In this document: in pieces, positions 8,501 through 16,089 of the stretch | How positions within the stretch are numbered: the first letter of the stretch is position 1 | Layout of the letters: every line of letters starts with the position of its first letter | Assembly (NCBI RefSeq): GCF_001297125.1 | Contig: NZ_LHPC01000051.1 | Span: forward strand, 150,910 to 214,909 | DNA: 64,000 bases | Direction: 5' to 3' | DNA from: Pseudomonas sp. RIT-PI-q | GTDB taxonomy: Bacteria > Pseudomonadota > Gammaproteobacteria > Pseudomonadales > Pseudomonadaceae | Program-made: the position numbers and the translations under genes | Notes under the pieces: generated by a model | Seen by the model: only the letters and a program-made list of their open reading frames with translations | Databases searched by the model: none | Told to the model about the DNA's origin: nothing

Positions 8501-9139
8501 ATGCTTTCGAATTACCTGGGCGAGTTCCTGGCGCTGGCGACTATCCACTTCCTGGCCGTGGTCGCACCCGGACCGGACTTCGCCGTCACCATCCGCCAGA
8601 GCGTACGTTTCGGCCGATGGGTGGGAATCTGCACGGCACTGGGCATCGGCGCAGGCATTTCCGTGCATGTGCTGTACACCCTGCTCGGGGTCGGCGCGTT
8701 GATGCACACGTTGCCCTGGCTGTTGACGGTGGCCAAGGTCGTCGGCGGTGCGTACATTCTGTACCTCGGTGTCAGCCTGCTGCGCAGCCAACCGAAAACC
8801 GTGCTGGAAGGCGACAAAGGTGCAGACGAACCGGTCGTAGAACAAACCTTGTTGAAGGCGTTTACCACGGGTTTTTTGACCAACGCCACCAACCCCAAGG
8901 CCACCTTGTTTTTCCTGGCGATCTTCACCACGATCATCAGTGCCACGACACCGCTGAAGATTCAGGCGCTGTATGGGGTCTGGATGTGTTTTGTGAATGC
9001 GTTGTGGTTTGTCATCGTCGCGCTGTTCTTTTCAAGCAGCAGGGTGCGATTGCTGTTTATGCGCATGGGGCACTGGTTCGAGCGGACGATGGGGGTGATT
9101 CTGATCCTGTTTGCCGGGCGGTTGATTCTGTCGATGTAA
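8501..9139 (+). CDS. LysE-family amino acid exporter
   Basis: A 212-residue inner-membrane protein with about six hydrophobic helices and the LysE/RhtB N-terminal signature (AVVAPGPDFAVTIRQS near residue 17). Members export basic or neutral amino acids and homoserine lactone-like compounds. The ATG at 8501 lies one base after the oxygenase stop, with TGGAG just upstream, so the two are coupled. With the oxygenase and AlaX it would complete a make-proofread-export set. The substrate is unknown. A strong terminator ends the operon. Confidence 0.9.
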   Translation: MLSNYLGEFLALATIHFLAVVAPGPDFAVTIRQSVRFGRWVGICTALGIGAGISVHVLYTLLGVGALMHTLPWLLTVAKVVGGAYILYLGVSLLRSQPKTVLEGDKGADEPVVEQTLLKAFTTGFLTNATNPKATLFFLAIFTTIISATTPLKIQALYGVWMCFVNALWFVIVALFFSSSRVRLLFMRMGHWFERTMGVILILFAGRLILSM

Positions 9140-9154
9140 ACACCCCGAACATGT

Positions 9155-9190
9155 AAAAGGCCCGCTCAGTCTGACTGGCGGGCCTTTTTA
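9155..9190 (+). terminator. Rho-independent terminator after the LysE-type gene
   Basis: AAAAGGCCCGC at 9155-9165 pairs with GCGGGCCTTTTT at 9178-9189; inner bases CAGT/ACTG extend the stem, and T residues follow. It lies 15 bases after the stop. Confidence 0.88.
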
Positions 9191-9213
9191 TGGGATGAAA
9201 GCTAAATAACGCG

Positions 9214-9248
9214 CAAACAAAAACGCCGCTCATTGCTGAGCGGCGTTT
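9214..9248 (-). terminator. Terminator of the tRNA operon
   Basis: A perfect 12-bp stem (9221-9232 with 9237-9248) with a four-base loop. Read on the minus strand it ends in TTTTTGTTT, placing it just past the 3' end of the first tRNA-Gly, so it ends the leftward tRNA transcript. Confidence 0.8.
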
Positions 9249-9258
9249 TCGTTAAATA

Positions 9259-9334
<76 letters not shown>

Positions 9335-9336
9335 AA

Positions 9337-9412
9337 AGGGGTCCCCTAGGGGACTCGAACCCCTGTTACCGCCGTGAAAGGGCGGTGTCCTAGGCCACTA
9401 GACGAAGGGGAC
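9337..9412 (-). tRNA. tRNA-Glu (anticodon TTC)
   Basis: The acceptor (GTCCCCT/AGGGGAC), anticodon loop CTTTCAC and TTCGAGT T-loop are intact. Unlike the second tRNA-Glu copy, no CCA is encoded: the four bases after the acceptor read CCCT, so the end would have to be added enzymatically. It starts two bases from the tRNA-Gly. Confidence 0.93.
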
Positions 9413-9517
9413 ACGCTAACTGAAACACATGGTGTGTATTTCAGTGCCCAAATCCGTATCCGAAGATACCGGTTCTGGTTTCACTCAGCCCTGCCCGAAA
9501 GCAACGCTGTTTAAAAT

Positions 9518-9592
9518 TGGAGCGGGAAACGAGCCTCGACCTCGCGCCCCCGCCTTGGCAAGGTCGTGCTCTACCACCTGGGCTTTCCCCGC
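9518..9592 (-). pseudogene. Degenerate second copy of tRNA-Gly
   Basis: It aligns over its full length with the intact tRNA-Gly at 9259-9334 but is one base shorter and carries about eight substitutions, mostly A to C on the plus strand. The anticodon loop TTGCCAA survives, but the anticodon stem has two mismatches, the D-stem loses a pair and the T-loop starts GTC instead of TTC. It is probably not a working tRNA. The changes could be decay or sequencing error. Confidence 0.75.
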
Positions 9593-9594
9593 AT

Positions 9595-9670
9595 TGGCGT
9601 CCCCTAGGGGACTCGAGCCCCTGTTACCGCCGTGAAAGGGCGGTGTCCTAGGCCACTAGACGAAGGGGAC
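9595..9670 (-). tRNA. tRNA-Glu (anticodon TTC), second copy
   Basis: 76 bases including an encoded CCA (9595-9597). It is identical to the first copy in the body except that T54 of the T-loop is C (CTCGAGT), an unusual change at a nearly invariant position. It is the promoter-proximal gene of the tRNA transcript. Confidence 0.88.
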
Positions 9671-9732
9671 ACACGTACAACATTCACTGCCTACCGCGTT
9701 TCGCTGTGTGCTTTACGCTGTAAGTGGCGCGC

Positions 9733-9761
9733 ATTCTATGGATGGATTGAGGGGTCGTCAA
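9733..9761 (-). promoter_or_regulatory. Stable-RNA promoter for the tRNA operon
   Basis: On the minus strand, TTGACG (9756-9761) and TAGAAT (9733-9738) are separated by exactly 17 bases, followed by the GC-rich stretch GCGCGCC. This is the form of sigma-70 promoters under stringent control. It lies 62 bases before the first tRNA-Glu. Confidence 0.85.
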
Positions 9762-9940
9762 CCCCCAACTATAAATTTATTTAAATCAATGACTTCGACC
9801 TGCTTTCGGACGCCTTTCAGGGTTTTCCGTCGCCTGATCATTGACGCCTATATTCTGGCTTCCACCAAGGCGTTATAGTCGACGGCGACAAGATGATGGC
9901 AATCCGACACATATTTGCCAGCATTTAGATAAGTAGAACG

Positions 9941-10036
9941 ATGGCCGATATCAACAAAGCCACAGCCGATTCAACTCGTCGAGCGGTCCTGGGCGCCCAA
10001 ATGCCCAGCCACTACACTCGCACGCAAACCCTATAA
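9941..10036 (+). CDS. Possible 31-residue small ORF
   Basis: ATG to TAA, 31 codons, ending 13 bases before the next gene. The ribosome site is weak (AAGTAGAACG) and I do not recognise the peptide. It could be a leader or chance; listed because it fills most of the otherwise empty upstream gap (9762-10049). Confidence 0.2.
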   Translation: MADINKATADSTRRAVLGAQMPSHYTRTQTL

Positions 10037-10049
10037 AGAGGTCTTACCG

Positions 10050-10820
10050 GTGACGCCACTCATGATCACCCTGCTAGTCGTAGCCGGGATCGCACTATTG
10101 ATCGCCATTGGCTACATGAACCATGTGGTGGAAAACAACAAGCTGGAAAAGGCCCGTACCAAGGTAGAACTCAACGATCGCTTGCGTCGCTGCGGTGAAA
10201 TCACCGAGACCTTCCCGGGTCAGCTGATGACGCCGGCGCTCAAGCTGCTGTTGACCCGGCTGGAGCTGAACGTCTGCCAGCGCCTGCTCCACCTGGAAAA
10301 AACCAGCGCCAACCTAAAGGCTCGCATTGGCGAACTGAGCGCACTGATTGCCCAGGGCGAATCGATCCCGGTCAACAACCCGCCGGCGCCGATCCAGACC
10401 GAAGCCAAAGCCAAAGACGTACGTTTCCTGCTCGAAGCCCTGCACGGCCAAATCACCCGCGCCGCACACGATGGCTTCCTGCCAACCAACGAAGCCAAAC
10501 GCTGGATCCGCGAAGTTCGCCACATCCTGGTCCTGCTGCACATCGAATTTTTCAACAACCTCGGCCAACACTCCCTGCAACAGAACCAGCCTGGCCAGGC
10601 CCGCCTGGCATTCGAACGCGGCGTGCAATACCTGCGCAAACAGCAGGAACCGCAGATCTACGCCGAACAGCTGGAATACCTGGAAAAACTCCTGGCTCGC
10701 GCCAACGCACAAGTCATGGACAACATCGCGCCGGTGGAAGGCGAAGTGAACCAATTGACCGAAGGGTTGAAAGACGTAGAGGCTGATGCGGACTGGAAGA
10801 AGAAAGTAATCTACGACTGA
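10050..10820 (+). CDS. Membrane-anchored conserved protein of unknown function
   Basis: A 256-residue protein with one N-terminal transmembrane helix (ITLLVVAGIALLIAIGYM, residues ~6-23), then a mostly helical, highly charged body with coiled-coil tendency (residues ~27-110 and ~180-230). The start is GTG at 10050, with AAGAGG eight bases before. It ends in DWKKKVIYD. By position next to the tRNA pair it resembles the PA2820 family, but I know no function. The last 28 codons are repeated, with almost only synonymous changes, at 11096-11182, part of a local rearrangement. Confidence 0.85.
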   Translation: MTPLMITLLVVAGIALLIAIGYMNHVVENNKLEKARTKVELNDRLRRCGEITETFPGQLMTPALKLLLTRLELNVCQRLLHLEKTSANLKARIGELSALIAQGESIPVNNPPAPIQTEAKAKDVRFLLEALHGQITRAAHDGFLPTNEAKRWIREVRHILVLLHIEFFNNLGQHSLQQNQPGQARLAFERGVQYLRKQQEPQIYAEQLEYLEKLLARANAQVMDNIAPVEGEVNQLTEGLKDVEADADWKKKVIYD

Positions 10821-10834
10821 TCAGGAAAAAGAAG

Positions 10835-10864
10835 AAAAGCCACCCAGACCGGTGGCTTTTTTTT
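10835..10864 (+). terminator. Rho-independent terminator, copy 1
   Basis: A 10-bp stem AAAAGCCACC (10835-10844) with GGTGGCTTTT (10851-10860), then T's, 14 bases after the stop of the gene ending at 10820. An identical copy is at 11197. Confidence 0.9.
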
Positions 10865-10867
10865 GCC

Positions 10868-10970
10868 CTGTAGGAGCTGTCGAGTAAAACGAGGCTGCGA
10901 TCTTTTGATTTTGCTTTTAAAAAACAAAGTCAAAAGATCGCAGCCTCGTTTTACTCGACAGCTCCTACAG
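10868..10970. repeat. Long inverted repeat with ~45-base arms, copy 1
   Basis: The arms begin CTGTAGGAGCTGTCGAG and include AAAACGAGGCTGCGATCTTTTGA, with a short A/T centre. It is a different REP-like family from those elsewhere in the window; copy 2 is at 11231. Confidence 0.93.
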
Positions 10971-10977
10971 AAGGGTG

Positions 10978-11095
10978 GGGGCCATAGATCGAGCAAACAT
11001 CAAAGCCGGAAGTGCCCCACCATGCCCTGCTCACCGGCCCGCGCCGCTTCGATGGCCGCGTTGAGCGCCAACAGGTTGGTCTGTTCAGCCACGCT
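10978..11095 (-). pseudogene. Fragment of a chemoreceptor gene (3' end fused to an internal piece)
   Basis: 10978-11020 matches the 3' end of the chemoreceptor gene at 11345-11391 with about two differences, then jumps to a match with 11779-11850 (three differences), so ~390 bases are missing inside. It lies in the same orientation as the full gene and is not translatable as a protein. Confidence 0.85.
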
Positions 11096-11182
11096 GTCGA
11101 AGGCGAAGTTAACCAGTTGACCGAAGGCTTGAAAGACGTCGAGGCCGACGCGGACTGGAAGAAGAAAGTAACCTACGACTGA
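11096..11182 (+). pseudogene. Fragment of the 10050 gene (last 28 codons)
   Basis: It encodes 28 residues identical to the end of the gene at 10050 except Ile to Thr in the final tetrapeptide. At DNA level there are seven synonymous and one non-synonymous differences in 84 bases, so it comes from a diverged allele rather than a fresh copy. It is joined upstream to chemoreceptor sequence and has no start. Confidence 0.88.
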
Positions 11183-11196
11183 TCAGGAAAAAGAAG

Positions 11197-11226
11197 AAAA
11201 GCCACCCAGACCGGTGGCTTTTTTTT
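11197..11226 (+). terminator. Rho-independent terminator, copy 2
   Basis: Same stem and tail as the terminator at 10835, carried along in the duplicated segment (11197-11206 with 11213-11222). Confidence 0.88.
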
Positions 11227-11230
11227 GCCC

Positions 11231-11330
11231 TGTAGGAGCTGTCGAGTGAAACGAGGCTGCGATCTTTTGACTCTGTTTTTTAAAAGCAAAATCAAAAGAT
11301 CGCAGCCTCGTTTTACTCGACAGCTCCTAC
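11231..11330. repeat. Long inverted repeat with ~45-base arms, copy 2
   Basis: Same family as 10868-10970 with a few differences (GTCGAGTGAAACGAGG in the left arm and an altered A/T centre). It lies between the duplicated terminator and the 3' end of the chemoreceptor gene. Confidence 0.92.
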
Positions 11331-11361
11331 GGATGGATGGGGCCCATAGATCAAGCAAACA

Positions 11362-13325
11362 TCAAAGCCGGAAATGCCCCACCATCCCCTTCAACTCAAT
11401 CCCCAACTGCGCCAGCTCAATACTGGAAGCCGCATTCCCCTGCATTGCCAACGAAGACTGATCGGCACTGGCACGAATACTCGTGACACTGCGATTAATC
11501 TCCTCGGCCACCGAACTCTGCTCCTCGGCAGCCGCGGCAATCTGCTGGTTCATCTGCTGAATCAACGACACCGCCGCCGCAATACTGCCCAACGCACTCT
11601 CCGTCTGCAGCGCATCACTCACCGCCAGCTTCACCAACTCGCCGCTGTTCTGAATCTGCTGCACCGACGACTGCGCCGCCGAACGCAAGGCACTGACCAG
11701 TCGCTCAATCTCCTCGGTCGATTGCTGGGTCCGCTTGGCCAGCGCCCGCACCTCATCGGCCACCACCGCAAAGCCCCTGCCCTGCTCGCCGGCCCGCGCC
11801 GCTTCGATGGCCGCGTTGAGCGCCAACAGGTTGGTCTGCTCGGCCACGCTCTTGATCACGCTGAGCACCGTGCCGATGTTCTGGATTTCCGCACTCAGGC
11901 TTTCAATGCTCGAACTGGCCGATGTCGCCGAGTCCGCCACCTGCTCGATCCGCGCCATGCTCTGGCGCACGACCTGCTGACCACTTTCAACCTTGCCATC
12001 GGCCGTCTGAGCCGCCTGCGCGGCCTCCTCCGCGTTGCGTGCAACGTCATGCACAGTGGCGGTCATCTGATTCATCGCCGTGGCGACTTCCTCGGTTTCT
12101 TCCTTCTGCTGCCGCCCTCAAGGTTGGTCTGCTCCTCCCCCCCCGACAGCGTTTGCGCCGACCGGCCCAACTGTTCGATCCCCGCCTGCAAGCCGCTGAC
12201 AATACTGCTCAGCCCCGCGCCCATTTTCTGCATGGCCTGCATCAATTGGCCGATCTCATCACGACGGGTCACCTCAACCGTCCCGCTCAAATCGCCAGAG
12301 GCGATCTGCTGGGCGACACGGATCACACTGCGCAGCGGCGCCACGATCAACCGGGTAATCACCCACGCTGCGATCAGCCCCACCAGCAACGCCAACGCGG
12401 AAGAACCGATGATCAGCAACGAGTTCTTTTTCAGCTCCGTCTGCATCGACTGGTCTTCGGCGACATAGGCCTGATCCACGCGATCCACTACTTGAGCGGC
12501 GCGCTGATGCAGCTGCTCATAGACGGTCTTTTCCTGTGCCAGCAGCCCGGTGTACTCGGCAAGCTTTTCGCTGAAACCGCTAATGTGCCCGACCACTTCA
12601 TTGAGAACAGTCTGGTAGCCCTCATCCTTGACCGTAGTTTTCAGCTGCTCAGCCTGAGTCAATGCCTGGTCGGCCTGCTCGATCTTGCCCTGCCCCGCGC
12701 TGTCGTCACCCTTGCGGCTCTGATCCAGGCGCACTCGGGCTTCGTTCATCGCCTGCAACATCAGCCGCGACACCTGGCTGACCTGATTGGCTTGCTCGAT
12801 GAACTGCGCACCGTCCTTGCCCTCGGACTCCTTCAGAGCATAAGCGCCGTCATCGGCCAGTCCGGCCTGGAGCACGTCGAGGTTATTGGCCACGCTGGAC
12901 ACCGACCAACTGGCCATTTCCAGCGCCAGGTCCTTGGCCTGGCTGAGTGAGACGAACTCATCAAAGGCCTTGCGATAAGCCCCAAGGGACTGCTCGACAT
13001 CATTCATTACTGGCACGTTGGACGCAGACGCTGCCTTGAGTTCGTTGGCCAGAGCGATCAGGCCATCAACACCCTGGTGCAGGGCGTCGGCAGTTTTCGG
13101 GTTGCCGTGCAAGGCGTATTCCTGCTCGAGCAGGCGCACCTTGAGCAGGCCGCTGTTGAGCGACGACATCTGTTTGAGCCCGTCGAAGCGCTGACTGATG
13201 GTTTGCAGGGACCATACGCCGATGGCCGCCACCAGGGCTGTCAACAACAGCACCAGCACGAACCCTACTCCCAGTTTTTTCGCCATACCGAGGTTGGCAA
13301 AACGTCCTTGCACGGCCGAAATCAT
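11362..13325 (-). pseudogene. Methyl-accepting chemotaxis protein, interrupted by a frameshift
   Basis: Two frames together make one chemoreceptor of ~650 residues. The upstream part has a TM helix (GVGFVLVLLLTALVAAIGVW), a helical periplasmic ligand domain of ~240 residues resembling the HBM (bimodular four-helix) sensor, a second TM (LLIIGSSALALLVGLIAAWVI) and a HAMP domain. The downstream part has the signalling hairpin (EQTNLLALNAAIEAARAGEQGRGFAVVADEVRALA). Around 12112-12143 a base is missing and a C-run is present, shifting the frame after EQTNLE. Start is the ATG at 13325, preceded by AGGGGA. It would sense a small ligand for chemotaxis if the shift is a sequencing error. Confidence 0.85.
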
Positions 13326-13433
13326 TGCACTTAGTCCCCTGACATAGTCTGTCGACGCAGATTCGCAACGGGCTTGTATCAACACAAGTCTCTGGCGTCG
13401 GAATAATGGCAAAAAGCTACGCCCACGTCGTTT

Positions 13434-14819
13434 TCAGAACGCTTGAGGTCGATCCAGAGCGGTAGCTTGAAAAAACGCCCGGGCACGCGGATCACAGGCA
13501 TAGGCCACATTGATACGCTGCCAGTCACTGGGCTCACCGGTGGGACTGAATGCCGTCGCCGAAGACAGCCGGACACCGAAGCGCTGTGCCTCGGTGAGCA
13601 CCTGAGCGTAGTCGGACATCCGTGATCGCGCCCAAATGAACAAACCGCCGGCGGGCTTGCCGAAGACCTCCCATTCGGCGTCTTCAAGCACTTGCAATGC
13701 GGCCTCCCTGTCGGTGTTCAAACGTAGGCGTTGGCGCTGTACCAACTTGCGATAGGCACCGCTGGCCAACAGGCTGGCCAGCACCGACTCACAAAATCGT
13801 GAAGCGCCCATGCTGCTGATCATTTTGACTTGGGCCAGACGTGAAACAACGTCGGCGCCGGCCACGATAAAGCCGACCCGCAGCGAACTGCTGAGGGTTT
13901 TTGAGTAGCTGCCGACGTAGATCACATCCTCATCCAGGGCGGCGAGCCGCGTACCGGGGCCGCTGTGCAAATCCGCATAGACATCGTTTTCTATCACCTG
14001 CACGCCATGGGTTTTGGCCAGATCCAGGACCCGTTGCGCCACCACCGGTGCCAGGCTACTGCCCGTCGGGTTGTGATAGAAACTGTTGATGAATATTCCG
14101 CGCGGCCGGTGCGTGTGCAACAGCATCTGGAGCACGTCGATATCCGGCCCGCGCGGAGTTCGCGGCACCTCGAGCATGTTGACGCCGTGCAGCCTGAGCA
14201 AATCGAATAGCAGGGAATAACCGGGACTTTCCACCACCACGCAATCACCCGGCTTGAACAACGTGCGCACGATCAGGTCGAGCCCTTGGCTGGCGCCCGC
14301 CGTCGTCAGGATGCGACTGTCTTCCACCTCGATGTCCAGCGGCTTCAGGCGTTTGGCAATCTGCTGGCGCAAGGCAGGCAGGCCCAGCGGTGTGCTGTAG
14401 TTGAACAGGCCGGCCATGTCGGTGCGGCTGACCTGCCGGATCGCATAGCTCAGGTCGTCTGTCTCGCGCCAGCTCTCCGGCAATCCGCCACAGCCCAGCT
14501 TCAGCTCGCCCAAGCGGCCTTGCTGATTCACTTCTGCGCCCTCGAACCAGAGCCCCTCCCGTTGCCCTTTAGCGACTTGCACCGGGGCGCCGACAACAAA
14601 TCCCGCGCCAGGCCGCGTTGCCAGCACTCCCTGAGCCACCAGACGCTCACAGGCTTCAACGACACTGGACTGACTGAGTAAATTGATTCGCGCGATTTGC
14701 CGCACCGAAGGTAAACGTGCCCCCGGCGGTGCCTCGCTGTGATAGAGCCAGGCGGTTAGCGCGTCGACGATTTGCTGTACGACCGGCACCAATGCCTGTC
14801 GATCGATTCTCAACTCCAT
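13434..14819 (-). CDS. MocR-type regulator (GntR DNA-binding domain fused to aminotransferase-like domain)
   Basis: About 461 residues. Residues ~1-75 are a GntR winged helix (ARLPSVRQIARINLLSQSSVVEACERLVAQG); the rest is a fold-type I aminotransferase domain with the PLP lysine in VGSYSKTLSSSLRVGFI. MocR proteins sense PLP or amino-compound adducts and usually regulate a nearby gene. A TTG two codons upstream (14825) is closer to the AGGAG and may be the true start. No divergent partner is adjacent; the next gene is an SDR on the same strand beyond a REP. Confidence 0.93.
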   Translation of the reverse strand: MELRIDRQALVPVVQQIVDALTAWLYHSEAPPGARLPSVRQIARINLLSQSSVVEACERLVAQGVLATRPGAGFVVGAPVQVAKGQREGLWFEGAEVNQQGRLGELKLGCGGLPESWRETDDLSYAIRQVSRTDMAGLFNYSTPLGLPALRQQIAKRLKPLDIEVEDSRILTTAGASQGLDLIVRTLFKPGDCVVVESPGYSLLFDLLRLHGVNMLEVPRTPRGPDIDVLQMLLHTHRPRGIFINSFYHNPTGSSLAPVVAQRVLDLAKTHGVQVIENDVYADLHSGPGTRLAALDEDVIYVGSYSKTLSSSLRVGFIVAGADVVSRLAQVKMISSMGASRFCESVLASLLASGAYRKLVQRQRLRLNTDREAALQVLEDAEWEVFGKPAGGLFIWARSRMSDYAQVLTEAQRFGVRLSSATAFSPTGEPSDWQRINVAYACDPRARAFFQATALDRPQAF

Positions 14820-14965
14820 GAGCAAGCAAACTCCTGTTCGTTTTGCGGGAGTCAGTTAATCACAGGAGCGGCCGACGGGATGTGCGACAACGCCGCCAAA
14901 ACCCTCGGTTCTAACCATTTGAAACACAATGCCGAGGCTTTCCCGGAACCATGAGGCAAATGAAA

Positions 14966-15063
14966 AACCTGTGGGAGCGAGCCTGCTCGCGATGAGGGAG
15001 TGTCAGTTGGCATCAATGCTGTCTGACACGCCGCCATCGCGGGCAAGCCCGCCCCCACAGGTT
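14966..15063. repeat. REP-type inverted repeat (GTGGGAGCGGGCTTGCCCGCGAT family)
   Basis: The outer arms AACCTGTGGGAGCG and its complement enclose an imperfect middle (GAGCCTGCTCGCGAT against ATCGCGGGCAAGCCCGC). It lies between the SDR and MocR genes. Confidence 0.9.
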
Positions 15064-15092
15064 TGGTGTTTCCTTCGTATCAGCGCCGGGTT

Positions 15093-15854
15093 TTAGAACG
15101 CGGTAACGCCACCATCCACTGCCAATGAATGCCCGGTGGTGAATGCGGCGCCGTCGCTGCACAGGTACAGCACGGCGCTGGCGATTTCCTCGACCTTGCC
15201 GATGCGACCGACCGGGTGCATGGCGTTGGCGAACTCGGCTTTTTTCGGGTCGGCTTCATAGGCACGGCGGAACATGTCGGTGTCGATCACCGCCGGGCAC
15301 ACCGCGTTCACCCGAATCTTTTTCTTGGCGTATTCGATCGCCGCCGATTTGGTCAGGCCGATCACCGCGTGTTTCGACGCGGCGTAAATGCTCATCTTCG
15401 GTGCAGCGCCCAAACCGGCTACCGAGGCGGTGTTGACGATCGCGCCGCCGCCCTGGGCCAGCAACAAGGGCAACTGGTACTTCATGCACAGCCAGACGCC
15501 TTTGACGTTGACGCCCATGATCGCGTCGAACTCATCGAGCGTACCGTCGGCCAATTTGCCTTTCTCGATCTCGATGCCGGCATTGTTGAAGGCATAGTCG
15601 AGACGACCGTAGGTATTCACCACTTCTTCCATCAGATTTTTTACATCGCTCTCCAGCGTGACGTTGCAACGCACGAAGGTCGATTCGCCACCCGCCGTGC
15701 GAATCAGCGCTACCGTGCCCTCGCCCCCCGCCGTGTCCAGGTCGGCGACCACGACCTTCAAACCTTCGGCAGCGAATGCCTGGGCGGTCGCACGGCCAAT
15801 CCCATTGGCGGCGCCCGTCACTACGGCGACCTGGCCGGAAAACGTCATGCTCAT
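15093..15854 (-). CDS. Short-chain dehydrogenase/reductase
   Basis: A 253-residue classical SDR. It has the cofactor motif TGAANGIG (residues ~13-20), NNAG (FNNAGIE), the catalytic Ser region (VNTASVAGLG) and YAASK with catalytic Tyr/Lys, and PVGRIGKVEEIASAVLYL near the C-terminus. Acidic D after the second strand (VVADLDTAG) favours NAD(H). GAGGA seven bases before the ATG supports the start. It is divergent from the oxidoreductase at 16090. Substrate unknown. Confidence 0.94.
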   Translation of the reverse strand: MSMTFSGQVAVVTGAANGIGRATAQAFAAEGLKVVVADLDTAGGEGTVALIRTAGGESTFVRCNVTLESDVKNLMEEVVNTYGRLDYAFNNAGIEIEKGKLADGTLDEFDAIMGVNVKGVWLCMKYQLPLLLAQGGGAIVNTASVAGLGAAPKMSIYAASKHAVIGLTKSAAIEYAKKKIRVNAVCPAVIDTDMFRRAYEADPKKAEFANAMHPVGRIGKVEEIASAVLYLCSDGAAFTTGHSLAVDGGVTAF

Positions 15855-15961
15855 TGTTATGTCCTCGGAGAGAAGAATGCGGGGAATCGCGTGTTCGCAG
15901 TCTAGTCACAGGCCCCATGACGCGGCAGCACTATCAGAAGGCCGGTTGGGTGCTCATGAGT

Positions 15962-15997
15962 TGCAGTGATAAAACCGCCGGGGCGACTATCACTGCA
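15962..15997. promoter_or_regulatory. Perfect 10-bp inverted repeat between divergent oxidoreductase genes
   Basis: TGCAGTGATA (15962-15971) and TATCACTGCA (15988-15997) are exact complements separated by 16 bases. The element lies in the shared upstream region of the SDR (15854) and the gene at 16090, a good site for an operator. The protein that would bind is unknown. Confidence 0.5.
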
Positions 15998-16089
15998 CTG
16001 GATCGCGGTGCATTCGCCGCATCAGCCAAACTTGCGACATCGATCATGAAGGGCTATCAACAAGGCTTCATTCATCTTGAGTGCCTGTC

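Noticed and set aside
9429..9635. A 68-codon frame over the second tRNA pair
   Set aside because: It reads through tRNA sequence and spacer with no ribosome site.
10868..11330. Long inverted repeats as insertion-sequence ends
   Set aside because: No transposase frame, target duplication or cargo lies between them; they are intact hairpins, each complete on its own.
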